Shown: positions 8,092-17,519, numbered from the stretch's first letter. The stretch: DNA of 32,888 nt from Chitinophagaceae bacterium (GCA_013694745.1 JACDBU010000161.1:1-32888); one strand, 5' to 3'. Translations and numbers: made by a program. Notes: generated from the sequence alone by a model not told the origin.

Positions 8092-8889
8092 TTATTCTTT
8101 TGTAACCAGGTAATTATAATCTGAAAGCAGTTTCTCTAAAAAATCAATCGCGTACATATCAGTACTGATGCGCAACACCTCCTGAATTTTACGGGCTACA
8201 CGATTGCACATATCTGCATTATGACTTTTATGAAACTGTGTAATAACGTTCTTGACCGTATTTATATCCCGGTCAGTAAGCTTCAATACTTCGGGAAATT
8301 TTACATGGTAATCCTGTTGTGAAATTTCCATAAATACGGTATCATGAACAGTAAGCGCAGAACTTGTATTCACCACAACCGTATTTGCCGCTATATCTCC
8401 AAGCCGCTGGTTTTTTTTGGTAACAGCAATTATTATCACCACTAAAATTCCTAAAAAGCCGGTTATAAAAATATAAGCAACAATACTTTCTCTTGAAAAA
8501 AAAGTATAGCCAAACATAAAAGGCCATTCATACGCTTTAAAAATCCATCGCAACAAATATTGTCCCAATGTAGGTTCACCACCTTCCAGGCTTATCACCC
8601 TTATTTTCATTATTTTCTTCCCAACAGTTTGGCCGTGCATAAGCACTTCACAAACCAGTGAATACATAAGCATGGGAAATGAGATCGTTAGTATGTCAAT
8701 ACCAACATGGCTTTTTAAAACTTCATCACTAACTCTATTAAAACCGCCATAGTACAGGTATTTCATGCTGATAAAATAAAGCAGCAACAGGGTAAAATCT
8801 ATGATGTAGGCAGTAAGGCGCTTATAAAATTCTGCTATCTCAAATTCAAGATCAATATTGAAAGGGGTAGCAATTTGTATAAGCAGCAT
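8092..8889 (-). CDS. RDD-family membrane protein
   Basis: The RDD domain (PF06271) covers the first two thirds: EFEIAEFYKRLTAYIIDF with the conserved Arg and Asp, a second segment around VCEVLMHGQTVGKKIMKIRV, and NQRLGDIAANTVVV, which carries the third conserved Asp. Three or more membrane spans are likely (about 27-50, 62-86 and 118-156). The last ~85 residues form a soluble helical tail. Some RDD proteins act in ion transport, but here the context is more telling: it is divergent from a SpoIIM/DUF4129/DUF4350/MoxR/DUF58 operon, with which RDD genes commonly cluster. The start MLLIQIATPFNIDLEFE matches the usual family N-terminus, so ATG 8889 is secure. Confidence 0.85.
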   Translation of the reverse strand: MLLIQIATPFNIDLEFEIAEFYKRLTAYIIDFTLLLLYFISMKYLYYGGFNRVSDEVLKSHVGIDILTISFPMLMYSLVCEVLMHGQTVGKKIMKIRVISLEGGEPTLGQYLLRWIFKAYEWPFMFGYTFFSRESIVAYIFITGFLGILVVIIIAVTKKNQRLGDIAANTVVVNTSSALTVHDTVFMEISQQDYHVKFPEVLKLTDRDINTVKNVITQFHKSHNADMCNRVARKIQEVLRISTDMYAIDFLEKLLSDYNYLVTKE

Positions 8890-8893
8890 GGGG

Positions 8894-8901
8894 CAAATTA
8901 A
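8894..8901 (-). promoter_or_regulatory. Putative -7 element of rdd (TTAATTTG)
   Basis: On minus, TTAATTTG differs from TAnnTTTG at one position and is followed by CCCC and then the ATG of rdd. The spacing to the start codon is the same as for cca and the pRiA4b-like gene. No good -33 element is visible. Confidence 0.4.
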
Positions 8902-8985
8902 AATTTAATATTGATCATTTGTGAAAAACATGCAGGGTTTTGTTAGCCGGGAGGTTAGCTTTTGGGAATTGCTTATTTTTATACA

Positions 8986-10014
8986 ATGCGTGAGGCGAGG
9001 TTCATAAAGAAAAATGTAGACAAATGGAACCGTTACCAGCATGCTGAAACACATGATCCGGATGAGATGGCCGACAGATTCGTAACCCTCCTCGATGATC
9101 TTTCTTATGCCAAAACTTTTTATCCTAAAAGCAAAGTAACCCGCTGGATAAACGGAATTGCTGCAGGGATTTATCAGAATATATACCAGAATAAAAAAGA
9201 AAAATATTCAAGAATAAGTTTGTTCTGGAGATATGAGCTGCCACTTCTTTTTAGAAGATACCATACCATTTTGCTTTTTACTTTTTTGTTGTTCATTTCT
9301 TTTGTTCTCGTTGCGGTTATTTCGTGCCTCTCTGATCCCAACTATGCGGCAGATTATTTTAATAATATGGTGCAACCCGGCTATTATGATGCTACCATTT
9401 CGCGCATTCAAAAAGGAGATCCGTTCGGAATATATAAAGATGCAAATCCTTTTTCCATGTTCGTTCACATAGCCTATAACAACATAGGAGTGGCGTTTAA
9501 ATCAGTTATCTCCGGGGTGTTTTTTGGTATTGGCACTATTTTTTTAATGTGGCGCAACGGGTTAATGCTGGGATGTTTTCAATATATCTTTTTCTCACAG
9601 GGAGTGGGCTGGCAGTCGGTTTTAGTGATTTGGATACATGGCACGTTAGAAATTTCTGCTATCGTTATAGCCAGTTGTGCCGGCTTTATACTGGGTACAG
9701 GATTTCTTTTTCCCGGTACGTATACACGAAAACAATCTTTTTTGAGAGCCGCGAAAGATGCAATGAAAATTTGTATATCGCTTGTACCGGTTTTTATCGT
9801 GGCTGCTTTTTTTGAAAGTTATGTTACTCACTTAATGAGTAACGCGTTCGATAAAGATTCAACAAATATTGGCCTGCCTGTTCCGGCAGGAGTACTTATA
9901 CTTGCTACATCACTGGCTTTTATACTATGGTATTTTGTAATTTATCCCATCCGCTTACACAGGCAGGGAATAGCAATAAAGCATGGAAAAATAATAAGGC
10001 GGAATGAAGTATAG
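8986..10014 (+). CDS. Stage II sporulation protein M (SpoIIM)-like membrane protein
   Basis: The 342-residue protein belongs to the SpoIIM/DUF95 family. The N-terminus MREARFIKKNVDKWNRYQ and DLSYAKTFYPKSKVTRWING is the soluble part seen in Bacteroidota members. Membrane spans follow at roughly 92-115, 168-192, 205-240, 268-288 and 303-325. The signature HGTLEISAIVIASCAGF followed by GTGFLFPG is intact. SpoIIM in spore formers acts in engulfment, but this organism group does not sporulate, and here the gene is one part of a membrane-linked MoxR cluster. A longer reading from TTG at 8962 is rejected in favour of ATG 8986 by homology. Its stop overlaps the next start by 11 bases. A TATTTTTA box lies four bases before the ATG. 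Confidence 0.88.
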   Translation: MREARFIKKNVDKWNRYQHAETHDPDEMADRFVTLLDDLSYAKTFYPKSKVTRWINGIAAGIYQNIYQNKKEKYSRISLFWRYELPLLFRRYHTILLFTFLLFISFVLVAVISCLSDPNYAADYFNNMVQPGYYDATISRIQKGDPFGIYKDANPFSMFVHIAYNNIGVAFKSVISGVFFGIGTIFLMWRNGLMLGCFQYIFFSQGVGWQSVLVIWIHGTLEISAIVIASCAGFILGTGFLFPGTYTRKQSFLRAAKDAMKICISLVPVFIVAAFFESYVTHLMSNAFDKDSTNIGLPVPAGVLILATSLAFILWYFVIYPIRLHRQGIAIKHGKIIRRNEV

Positions 10015-10816
10015 AATTCATCTTATCTTTTTTGGGATACTCGTTTTACTGCACTGCAGCCAATTTTCTATTGCGCAAGAGGTAACTGATTCATCTTCTT
10101 CAGATCTTAACGATACAACCGTATCATCAATTGATACAGTTATTCAAATGCAGCACTTCACAGACACAGATGATTCTCTTAAAGCCTTTACGCGGTTAAA
10201 GGATTTTGCCTATATGCAATATATCGACAGTTTATTGAGAGCAACCAAAAATTTAAAAGTTGATACTTTTAGTATTAATAATGTAAACGGGTATAAAAAA
10301 AAGAATGAGGCTGATGAAAATAGCATTCCTTTTAGTTCGGGAGCAACATTTTTAAACAGTCCCATTCTCAAAGTTTTCCTGTGGATACTAGCCATCGGTT
10401 TTATTGTCTTCATCTTGTATAAATTATTTTTGTCGGGCGGATTTTTTAAGAAAAAGCCTATGATGGAAAGTAATGAGCCCGAAAAAATAGATGCTGAAAC
10501 GCATCAGCCATCTGCTTATAAAAGACTTATAGAGGAAGCCGAACTGAATAAAAATTTCGGCATTGCCATACGGTACTGGTATTTACTTACGTTGCATAAA
10601 CTTTCTTTGGCAGGCGTGATAGAATATTCCCCGGATAAAACCAACCAGGATTACGTGAACGAATTCAGCAGCAATAGATGGCAGAACGATTTTATTTCAT
10701 TAACCCTTTCTTATGAATATGCCTGGTATGGTAAATTTATGATCAATGCGGATACCTATAATAATGTCAGGAATAATTTTATTGCATTTCAACAAAACAC
10801 GAGGATCCTTTCTTGA
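10004..10816 (+). CDS. DUF4129-domain membrane protein
   Basis: The 270-residue protein has a signal peptide (ILVLLHCSQFSIAQE), a periplasmic stretch rich in Ser/Thr/Asp, one membrane span at about 122-145 and a cytoplasmic C-terminal domain. That domain (PSAYKRLIEEAELNKNFG, AIRYWYLLTLHKLSLAG, DKTNQDYVNEF and AWYGKF) fits DUF4129 (PF13559). Its function is not established; it is regularly found with MoxR, DUF58 and DUF4350 genes. It overlaps the SpoIIM-like gene upstream and the DUF4350 gene downstream, so translation is probably coupled. Confidence 0.78.
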   Translation: MKYRIHLIFFGILVLLHCSQFSIAQEVTDSSSSDLNDTTVSSIDTVIQMQHFTDTDDSLKAFTRLKDFAYMQYIDSLLRATKNLKVDTFSINNVNGYKKKNEADENSIPFSSGATFLNSPILKVFLWILAIGFIVFILYKLFLSGGFFKKKPMMESNEPEKIDAETHQPSAYKRLIEEAELNKNFGIAIRYWYLLTLHKLSLAGVIEYSPDKTNQDYVNEFSSNRWQNDFISLTLSYEYAWYGKFMINADTYNNVRNNFIAFQQNTRILS

Positions 10817-12060
10817 AGCGTACCGCATACTATATCATCATTGCTGCTTTTCTCTTAACGGGTTGCAAAAGAATTGTAACATCAACATTCCCGTCGTTAA
10901 ATGAAACATTTCAGAAAACAGATAAAAAACCATTTGGCGCCTATGTTGCGTTTGATGTATTTAAAACATTTTTCGACAGCTCAGTTATCGAAACGAACTC
11001 CAAACCATTTGATGAAGCGTGGAATGATATAAAGTTTACCACGATTGATACGCGGCACTCACTGTACATATTAATAACAAAAAACCTCGGGGTAACCAGC
11101 AACGAATCAGATGCCCTGATCGATTTTGTAAAAGAAGGTAATGATCTTTTTATTTCAGCCGATTATATAGATGAAGACTTGCTTAATAAGATCGATTGCA
11201 GTGCAGAAAGAGACAGTGAAATAATTTATGAGGTGCGCGGAATGATGAAAGAAACACAAATCAGCACTATTGCAGAATCGTTGCCGGATACACAGTCGTA
11301 TCATTATTTTTACTATCCTTTTCTAAATTCATTTTCAGGATTTGATCCTGATAAAACAAAGGTGTTAGGTTATAATGAAACCGGCCAGCCCAATTATATT
11401 GTGAATTTTATTGGCAAGGGGAGATTATATCTGCATGCTGCCCCGCGCATATTTGGCAATTATTTTTTATTAAAGGATACCAATTATAATTATTTGAAAA
11501 ATGTTTTATCATTTTTAAGAAATAATCCTCAAAATATTTACTGGGATGAGTATTATAAAAATAAACTGGTAACTCCTAAAAAAGGGAATGGACAAAAAGA
11601 CACGGATAAAAATGCGTTCTCATCATTGGATGTCATTCGCCGTCACCCTCCATTATTATGGGCTTTCTGGCTTTCCATTGCAGCCATTATTTTATTTGTT
11701 GTATTCAATATAAAACGCAAACAAAAAATAATTGAGGAGGTAAAGCCTAATACCAATACCACCGTGGTTTTTGCAGAAACCGTAGGACGGCTGTACCTGC
11801 AAAAAAGGAATAATAAAAATATTTCTGAAAAAATGATAACCTATTTTTATGAATATATCAGGAATAATTTTTTCCTGAAGACGAACACTATCAATGATGA
11901 TTTTATCAGCCGGTTATCTGGAAAAAGTGGTGTGGAAAAAGAAGTGGTCCAGAAACTTTTTACTTCTATCCGCTGCATCCAGGAAAATGAAGACATTGAT
12001 GACAATGAACTTTTTTTACTAAACCAGCAGATCGAAAAATTTTATAAAAGAAAATTATAA
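10813..12060 (+). CDS. DUF4350-domain lipoprotein with C-terminal membrane span
   Basis: The 415-residue product starts at TTG 10813, whose TTGA overlaps the stop of the previous gene; no ATG is available before the signal peptide. The lipobox is LLTGC (Cys about residue 18). The periplasmic part (about 30-270) contains FGAYVAFDVF, NDLFISADYID and GKGRLYLHAAPRIFGNYFLL, the pattern of DUF4350, which resembles a GATase1-like fold. One membrane span lies at about 279-300 (LLWAFWLSIAAIILFVVFNI), then a cytoplasmic helical tail of about 115 residues. The combination of a lipid anchor and a separate C-terminal span is usual for this family in Bacteroidota. It ends one base into the MoxR gene. Confidence 0.78.
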   Translation: MKRTAYYIIIAAFLLTGCKRIVTSTFPSLNETFQKTDKKPFGAYVAFDVFKTFFDSSVIETNSKPFDEAWNDIKFTTIDTRHSLYILITKNLGVTSNESDALIDFVKEGNDLFISADYIDEDLLNKIDCSAERDSEIIYEVRGMMKETQISTIAESLPDTQSYHYFYYPFLNSFSGFDPDKTKVLGYNETGQPNYIVNFIGKGRLYLHAAPRIFGNYFLLKDTNYNYLKNVLSFLRNNPQNIYWDEYYKNKLVTPKKGNGQKDTDKNAFSSLDVIRRHPPLLWAFWLSIAAIILFVVFNIKRKQKIIEEVKPNTNTTVVFAETVGRLYLQKRNNKNISEKMITYFYEYIRNNFFLKTNTINDDFISRLSGKSGVEKEVVQKLFTSIRCIQENEDIDDNELFLLNQQIEKFYKRKL

Positions 12061-13037
12061 TGGACGAAAATACGTTTGAACAACGAATTGATCTTACTTC
12101 TCTTAGTAAAGCAATTGCTGATATCAGGAGCGAGGTAGGCCGTGTAATAGTGGGACAATATAAAATGGTTGACCTCTTAATGATCGGGCTGTTGTGTGAT
12201 GGCCACATGCTTATTGAAGGTGTTCCAGGTGTTGCCAAAACCCTTACTGCCAAGCTCATTGCCAGGATAATAGATGTTGAATTTTCCAGGATTCAATTTA
12301 CGCCGGATCTTATGCCCAGTGATGTTTTGGGAACATCTGTTTTTAATCCTAAGGTGGCAGAATTTCAATTTAAGCAAGGGCCCATTTTCAGCAACATTGT
12401 ATTGATAGATGAAATAAACCGCGCACCAGCCAAAACCCAATCCGCCTTGTTTGAAGTTATGGAAGAGCGGCAGGTAACGATAGATGGCATCACACATGTA
12501 ATGAGTTATCCATTCCTGGTATTGGCTACGCAAAATCCCATTGAACAAGAGGGAACCTACCGTTTGCCCGAGGCGCAGCTGGATCGTTTTATTTTTAAGA
12601 TAGATGTAAAATATCCCTCCTTACAGGAAGAGATCAGTATACTCAATACACAGCATGCACAAACGCAAAAGACCATGCTTGCTGATGTTAAAAAAATATT
12701 GTCATCAAAGGATATAGCGGCATACCGGGAAATAATCAGTTCAATTCTTATCGAACCCAAACTCGTTGAGTTCATAGCGCGGATTGTAAATGAAACCAGG
12801 AACAACCCGTCATTATACCTGGGTGCGTCGCCCAGGGCCTCACTAGCTATCTTGCGGGCATCAAAAGCCAATGCAGCAATCAAGGGTCGCGATTTTGTAA
12901 CGCCTGAAGATATTATTGAAATGGCAACACCCGTGATGCGCCACCGGATAATTCTAACGCCTGAAAAAGAAATGGAAGGCATTACTCCTGATGAACTTAT
13001 TGAAAATATTATTAAGAATATTGAAGTGCCGAGGTAA
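12060..13037 (+). CDS. MoxR-family AAA+ ATPase
   Basis: This 325-residue cytoplasmic ATPase has the Walker A motif EGVPGVAKT, Walker B VLIDEINRAPAKTQSALFEV, the MEERQVTIDG segment, sensor 1 in LATQNPIEQEGTYRLPEAQLDRF, and the C-terminal sensor 2 region (GASPRASLAILRASKANA). All key residues appear intact. MoxR ATPases act as chaperone-like factors that mature or activate partner proteins, often von Willebrand factor A or DUF58 proteins encoded next door. Its start overlaps the stop of the DUF4350 gene by one base, and the DUF58 gene follows after six bases. Confidence 0.95.
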   Translation: MDENTFEQRIDLTSLSKAIADIRSEVGRVIVGQYKMVDLLMIGLLCDGHMLIEGVPGVAKTLTAKLIARIIDVEFSRIQFTPDLMPSDVLGTSVFNPKVAEFQFKQGPIFSNIVLIDEINRAPAKTQSALFEVMEERQVTIDGITHVMSYPFLVLATQNPIEQEGTYRLPEAQLDRFIFKIDVKYPSLQEEISILNTQHAQTQKTMLADVKKILSSKDIAAYREIISSILIEPKLVEFIARIVNETRNNPSLYLGASPRASLAILRASKANAAIKGRDFVTPEDIIEMATPVMRHRIILTPEKEMEGITPDELIENIIKNIEVPR

Positions 13038-13043
13038 GATAAA

Positions 13044-14387
13044 ATGAAGTTTATAAAAAAATACATTGGCGATCTGTTCATAACCAACCGGTTCTACGTG
13101 GTTATTAGCGCCTGCATCTGTATTTTTATCATTTCTTTTTTTTTACCGGTTTTAGGGATCTTGCCAAATGTTTTATTTGGGATCTTTTTGACTTTCGTTG
13201 CTATTGATTATATCTTTTTATTTTTTTTTGGCCGCAAACCTGTTGCAAAAAGAATAATAGCAGAAAGACTTAGCAATGGTGATAATAACAAAATTGAGAT
13301 CATTGTGCGAAATGATTCGCCGTTCACCATCGAAATAGAAATAATTGATGAACTTCCGGAACAATTCCAAATTCGCGACTGGAGTAGAAAGTTGCGTTTA
13401 AAAACAAAGGAGCAGCATAAAATTGTTTATTTTCTTAAACCTCTTTCAAGAGGAGGATATCAATTTGGGAATATAATATTGCTGGTGAAATCTTTATTGG
13501 GTTTGTTAGCAAGAAAATATGCCAGCGAGGCTGAGGTAAGCGTTCCTGTTTATCCATCGTTTATGCAACTGAGAAAGTACGAATTGCTTTCCCGCGCAAC
13601 CATCCAAACAGAATCAGGAAGCAAAAGAATGCGTAAGATCGGTCATAGTATGGAATTTGAGCAGATCAAAGAATATGTACCCGGGGATGATATCAGGACC
13701 CTGAACTGGAAAGCATCCGCAAGAAAAGGGGGATTAATGATAAACACTTTTACCGATGAGAAATCACAGCAGGTTTATTGTATTATCGATAAAGGACGGC
13801 TTATGAAAATGCCGTTTAATGGCCTCACCTTGCTGGATCATGCCATTAATAGTTGCCTGGTTTTAAGCAATGTTTGTCTGCAAAAACAAGATCGTGTGGG
13901 CGTGATAACATTTTCAAATAAGATTGGGTCTGTACTGGCAGCGGATAGAAAACCGATCCAGAAAGAAAATATTTTACAGCTTCTCTATAACCAGCGATCA
14001 GAATTTATGGAAAGTGATTTTGAAATGCTGTATATGCAAATACGCAACCGGATAAAACACAGGAGCCTTTTAATACTCTTTACTAATTTTGAATCACTTT
14101 CCGGGTTAAACAGGCAAATAGATTACCTGAGATCAATTGCAAGCCATCATTTATTATTGGTTATTTTCTTTGAGAACACAGAGCTTGAAAAACTAACGGA
14201 TACCAAAGCGGGTAATATTGAAGAGGTTTATATTAAAACAATAGCCGAAAAATTTGTCTTTGAAAAACGGTTAATCGTTAAAGAACTCATGAAACATGGC
14301 ATTCTTTCTATTCTAACTTCTCCGCAAAAACTTACTATCGATACCATAAATAAATACCTGGAACTTAAAGTGCGGCAGGCTGTTTAA
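13044..14387 (+). CDS. DUF58 (VWA-like) protein with N-terminal membrane spans
   Basis: The 447-residue protein has two hydrophobic segments at about residues 16-35 and 37-60, then a beta-rich region, and the DUF58 signature in EFEQIKEYVPGDDIRTLNWKASARKGGLMINTF (given here by its ends: EFEQIKEYVPGDD and LNWKASARKG). The following QQVYCIIDKGRLM is where a VWA domain usually has its DxSxS metal site; here it reads D-K-G-R, so the metal site looks degenerate. DUF58 proteins are the standard partner of MoxR ATPases. The start is ATG 13044. Confidence 0.88.
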   Translation: MKFIKKYIGDLFITNRFYVVISACICIFIISFFLPVLGILPNVLFGIFLTFVAIDYIFLFFFGRKPVAKRIIAERLSNGDNNKIEIIVRNDSPFTIEIEIIDELPEQFQIRDWSRKLRLKTKEQHKIVYFLKPLSRGGYQFGNIILLVKSLLGLLARKYASEAEVSVPVYPSFMQLRKYELLSRATIQTESGSKRMRKIGHSMEFEQIKEYVPGDDIRTLNWKASARKGGLMINTFTDEKSQQVYCIIDKGRLMKMPFNGLTLLDHAINSCLVLSNVCLQKQDRVGVITFSNKIGSVLAADRKPIQKENILQLLYNQRSEFMESDFEMLYMQIRNRIKHRSLLILFTNFESLSGLNRQIDYLRSIASHHLLLVIFFENTELEKLTDTKAGNIEEVYIKTIAEKFVFEKRLIVKELMKHGILSILTSPQKLTIDTINKYLELKVRQAV

Positions 14388-14415
14388 TTAGAAATTAGGA
14401 ATTAATAATTAATAA

Positions 14416-15096
14416 TTGGGAAACGAAAATACATTTGAAGAAGGAATGGTATTACTGATTGATAAGCCACTTCACTGGACATCTTTTGATGTAATAAGGA
14501 AGATCAGGAATATCATCAAAATAAAAAAAGTTGGTCACGCGGGCACCCTGGATCCTTTAGCCACCGGGCTTTTGATAGTATGTACAGGTAAATTCACGAA
14601 AAAAATAAATGAATATATGTTGCAGGAAAAAGAATATACCGGCACCATAACGTTAGGCGCCGTTACGCCAACTTTTGACCTGGAAAGTGAGCCCGTGGAT
14701 ATGAAAGACTACGGTTTTGTAACGCAGGATCTGCTGGAAAGAATAGCCTATCAGTTTACCGGGGAAATAATGCAGGTGCCACCCATACATTCTGCCATAA
14801 AGCAGGCTGGAAAACCGGTATACCTGGCCGCGCGAAAAGGAATTGAAGTTAAAATGGAACCCCGGAAAATAACCATAAAAGAGTTCCATGTAAATTATAG
14901 CGAGCTGCCGGTTGTTGCTTTTAAAGTGGTATGTACAACGGGAACGTATATACGAAGTTTGGCCAATGACTTTGGGCATGCTTTGGGGTGTGGCGGGTAT
15001 CTTAGCAGCTTATGCCGCACCAGGATAGGTGATCATACTTTGGAAAGTGCTCTTACCATTGAAGAGTTTGTAAATGAGCAGCATCAAAAAGGATAA
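14416..15096 (+). CDS. truB: tRNA pseudouridine(55) synthase
   Basis: TruB makes pseudouridine 55 in the T loop of tRNAs. Key motifs are LLIDKPLHWTSFDVIRKIR, the catalytic GHAGTLDPLATGLLIVCTGK with the active-site Asp, YTGTITLGAVTPTFDLE, and PPIHSAIKQAGKPVYLAARKG. TGTYIRSLANDFG and GGYLSSLCRTRIG complete the fold. At 226 residues it lacks the C-terminal PUA domain, as is common in Bacteroidota. The start chosen is TTG 14416 because FEEGMVLLIDKP is the usual family beginning; ATG 14446 would remove it. It follows the DUF58 gene by 28 AT-rich bases and may belong to that operon. Its last 13 bases overlap the convergent tamL-like gene. Confidence 0.94.
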   Translation: MGNENTFEEGMVLLIDKPLHWTSFDVIRKIRNIIKIKKVGHAGTLDPLATGLLIVCTGKFTKKINEYMLQEKEYTGTITLGAVTPTFDLESEPVDMKDYGFVTQDLLERIAYQFTGEIMQVPPIHSAIKQAGKPVYLAARKGIEVKMEPRKITIKEFHVNYSELPVVAFKVVCTTGTYIRSLANDFGHALGCGGYLSSLCRTRIGDHTLESALTIEEFVNEQHQKG

Positions 15097-17519
15097 TTGA
15101 TCCCGATCGTAAAATTAAAATTTTCATAGCGCCATCTTTTATTCGCCGTTCCTTTCCCAAACAAATTCTTGAAATTTATGGCAGGAAATTGCCAGCCATT
15201 ATTTGCCGCAACATCAGGCCTTTTAAAACGAAAGCCGAGATCAAAACGTATCAAAAAATAACTGAAATCAAGTCTGAAACCTGTGCCTGCAGATACTCCA
15301 AGTTGTTTGTAAAGATCTGCAAATCTAAATTGCGCACTATCGCGTGATCCATCCGTTTTGGTATTTTTAAAATTCCATATATTCCCGGCGTCTACAAATA
15401 AGGCACCTTTAAGCTGGATAGTATTGGAAAACAAGGGAACAATATTATAGCGATATTCTATATTTCCTTCAAGTTGTATATCACCTGTGCGGTCATTGAA
15501 TCTTCTCAGGCTATCGAAGGGTGCAAGTGGCTGCCCGCCAACACCAATCCCCCGCACCGGCCATCCTCTCATACTATTTGGGCCACCTTCAAAATATTGT
15601 TTAAAAAATGGCAGGGTGGTATCTGTCCGCGATAAAGGAATGCCTACACCGGCAAAGCTATGCAGCACAATAGCAGACTTGGGATGGCTTATGGTGTATG
15701 TATATTCAACGTCTGTTTTTACAAACTCCTTCAGGTATTTCCCCAAAAAATTATCCTGTGGATCTTTACTCAATACCTTTTTTAATCTTCCCCATAATAG
15801 ACCCGATTCCTCTAAATTAAATTTTAAACTGCTTTGCCGTAAAGGATGTTTCTGGTTAACATGATTTAATGCATAGCTAAGGCTGGAACCCATTACCAAT
15901 GCAGTATTAAAGGAATATCTTAAAAAAGGATATTGTTCTAATGTTGCATCAAAACTGGCGCTGCGGTTATAAAGCCGCCTGTAATCTATATTCAGAGGCC
16001 GGTACGTCCAGCTATGGTTAATTTTTTTTGTCCAGTTATAGCCATAACCGATATTGAATATTTGCTGGTTAAAAAAATCGATCCGGTTTATTTGCGAAAC
16101 ATTTGTATTTATAAAAGTTTGCTGAGTAAGCAAACGGATCTTATTTATGCTTTTAAAAGGGGTTACAAATTTTGGTATTAAAACATTGTTGGTATAGCTT
16201 AACTCATTAGAATTTATCAATGATCCATTGTTGCTGTTCCTGCTGGTATTAAATTCAACCCCTGCCCGGATCGAATTCGTCATTTGAATGGCCTGCTTAC
16301 CCACATTCCTGTTTAGCAGGGAAAGATTCGCTGATACACCCAGCAGGTTGCCGGCATTGGTTGCAGAAATGTTATTGGTTGTGTTGCTGTTTGCAGAATA
16401 GCTGAGCTCTATGTTTCCTTCGAAGCCATATTTTTTTACAGGAATAAGCTTAACAATCATATCAAGTAAATTAGTGTCCTTTCTTTGTATGATATCTATA
16501 TTAGGACTTTCCCAAACACCCACTTTATATAAACTGTTCAATGTTTTGTAATAATCATCTTCCTTGTACAAATCCCCTTTTTTTAAAAATATATTTCTTA
16601 AAATAACATTTTGCCTGAATAAATTATTGTGATACCGGATAATATAATCTTTTGTCAATGCCTGCTTAAGGCGGGGATCAGTATAATTATCACCGGGTAT
16701 AAAATCAGGTAATATGTAAATATTATTGATGTAATATTTTTTGAATTCAGTTGTGTCGGCATTATTCAGTTGCATTGCCAGTTTGATAGTTGGTTTATTC
16801 CTTCTTTCATTTGCTTCCTGTAAAAGGCGAACGGTTTCAAAAGGATCATCCGATACAGTGGTTAAGGCTTCGATACTTGTATCACCGGTTACCCGTAGAT
16901 CATCCGACGTAAATCCATAAAATCCATTATTGCGAAAAAGCGTGATGAGCCTGTCCGACTCCCCGGAAACTGCGGCCTTTGTAACTGGTGCATTTTTTTG
17001 CAGCGGCGATTTATCTTTCGTGGAAATTGCCAGCTGTTGTAAGTCTGGATTACTCAGGTGATAGGCAAACGTATCTATAAGGGTAGGCTTGCCAGCTATA
17101 ACATCATATGTTGTTGTGATACGTACCTGGTCTTTCACACTGTCTGCCGCATACTTGTAATGCACCATGGCATTATAATACCCGAGGTTGATCATTGACA
17201 GCTGCATATTTTCGGCAGATCTTTTAGCTGCCAGTGTATCAAAAACCGGGGGACTGTCAACATAATGTAAAACAAATACCACATCCTTTGTTCTTACTTT
17301 AGCACTATCATCCAGTTGAGTATTTAAGCGGGAGCGGATGATCACTTTTTCATCCGAAGTAACTTTATCAATGTTTAAATTGATGATATTTTTATAGACA
17401 AAAGGTTTATTTTTTTGATATTTACGGATAACAGTACATCCTGAAAAACTTATCAGCAAAATGAGTAATGAAATAAAATAACCGCGGGCAAAATATTTAT
17501 CTGAGATTGGTAATATCAT
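15084..17519 (-). CDS. TamL-like BamA/TamA-family outer-membrane lipoprotein
   Basis: The 811-residue protein starts with a lipoprotein-type signal (ISLLILLISFSGC, Cys about residue 28), then CTVIRKYQKNKPFVYKN, the usual opening of Bacteroidota TamL-like proteins. Residues about 45-340 hold POTRA-like repeats. Residues about 350-811 form a bacterial surface antigen (D15) barrel; the conserved GGPNSMRGW motif is near residue 650, and the C-terminus ends in the strand NFTIGINYPF with a terminal Phe. Proteins of this type work with a TamB-like partner in moving or inserting outer-membrane components. No tamB gene is in the window. It is convergent and overlapping with truB, and divergent from the methyltransferase with a 14-base gap. 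Confidence 0.88.
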   Translation of the reverse strand: MILPISDKYFARGYFISLLILLISFSGCTVIRKYQKNKPFVYKNIINLNIDKVTSDEKVIIRSRLNTQLDDSAKVRTKDVVFVLHYVDSPPVFDTLAAKRSAENMQLSMINLGYYNAMVHYKYAADSVKDQVRITTTYDVIAGKPTLIDTFAYHLSNPDLQQLAISTKDKSPLQKNAPVTKAAVSGESDRLITLFRNNGFYGFTSDDLRVTGDTSIEALTTVSDDPFETVRLLQEANERRNKPTIKLAMQLNNADTTEFKKYYINNIYILPDFIPGDNYTDPRLKQALTKDYIIRYHNNLFRQNVILRNIFLKKGDLYKEDDYYKTLNSLYKVGVWESPNIDIIQRKDTNLLDMIVKLIPVKKYGFEGNIELSYSANSNTTNNISATNAGNLLGVSANLSLLNRNVGKQAIQMTNSIRAGVEFNTSRNSNNGSLINSNELSYTNNVLIPKFVTPFKSINKIRLLTQQTFINTNVSQINRIDFFNQQIFNIGYGYNWTKKINHSWTYRPLNIDYRRLYNRSASFDATLEQYPFLRYSFNTALVMGSSLSYALNHVNQKHPLRQSSLKFNLEESGLLWGRLKKVLSKDPQDNFLGKYLKEFVKTDVEYTYTISHPKSAIVLHSFAGVGIPLSRTDTTLPFFKQYFEGGPNSMRGWPVRGIGVGGQPLAPFDSLRRFNDRTGDIQLEGNIEYRYNIVPLFSNTIQLKGALFVDAGNIWNFKNTKTDGSRDSAQFRFADLYKQLGVSAGTGFRLDFSYFLIRFDLGFRFKRPDVAANNGWQFPAINFKNLFGKGTANKRWRYENFNFTIGINYPF

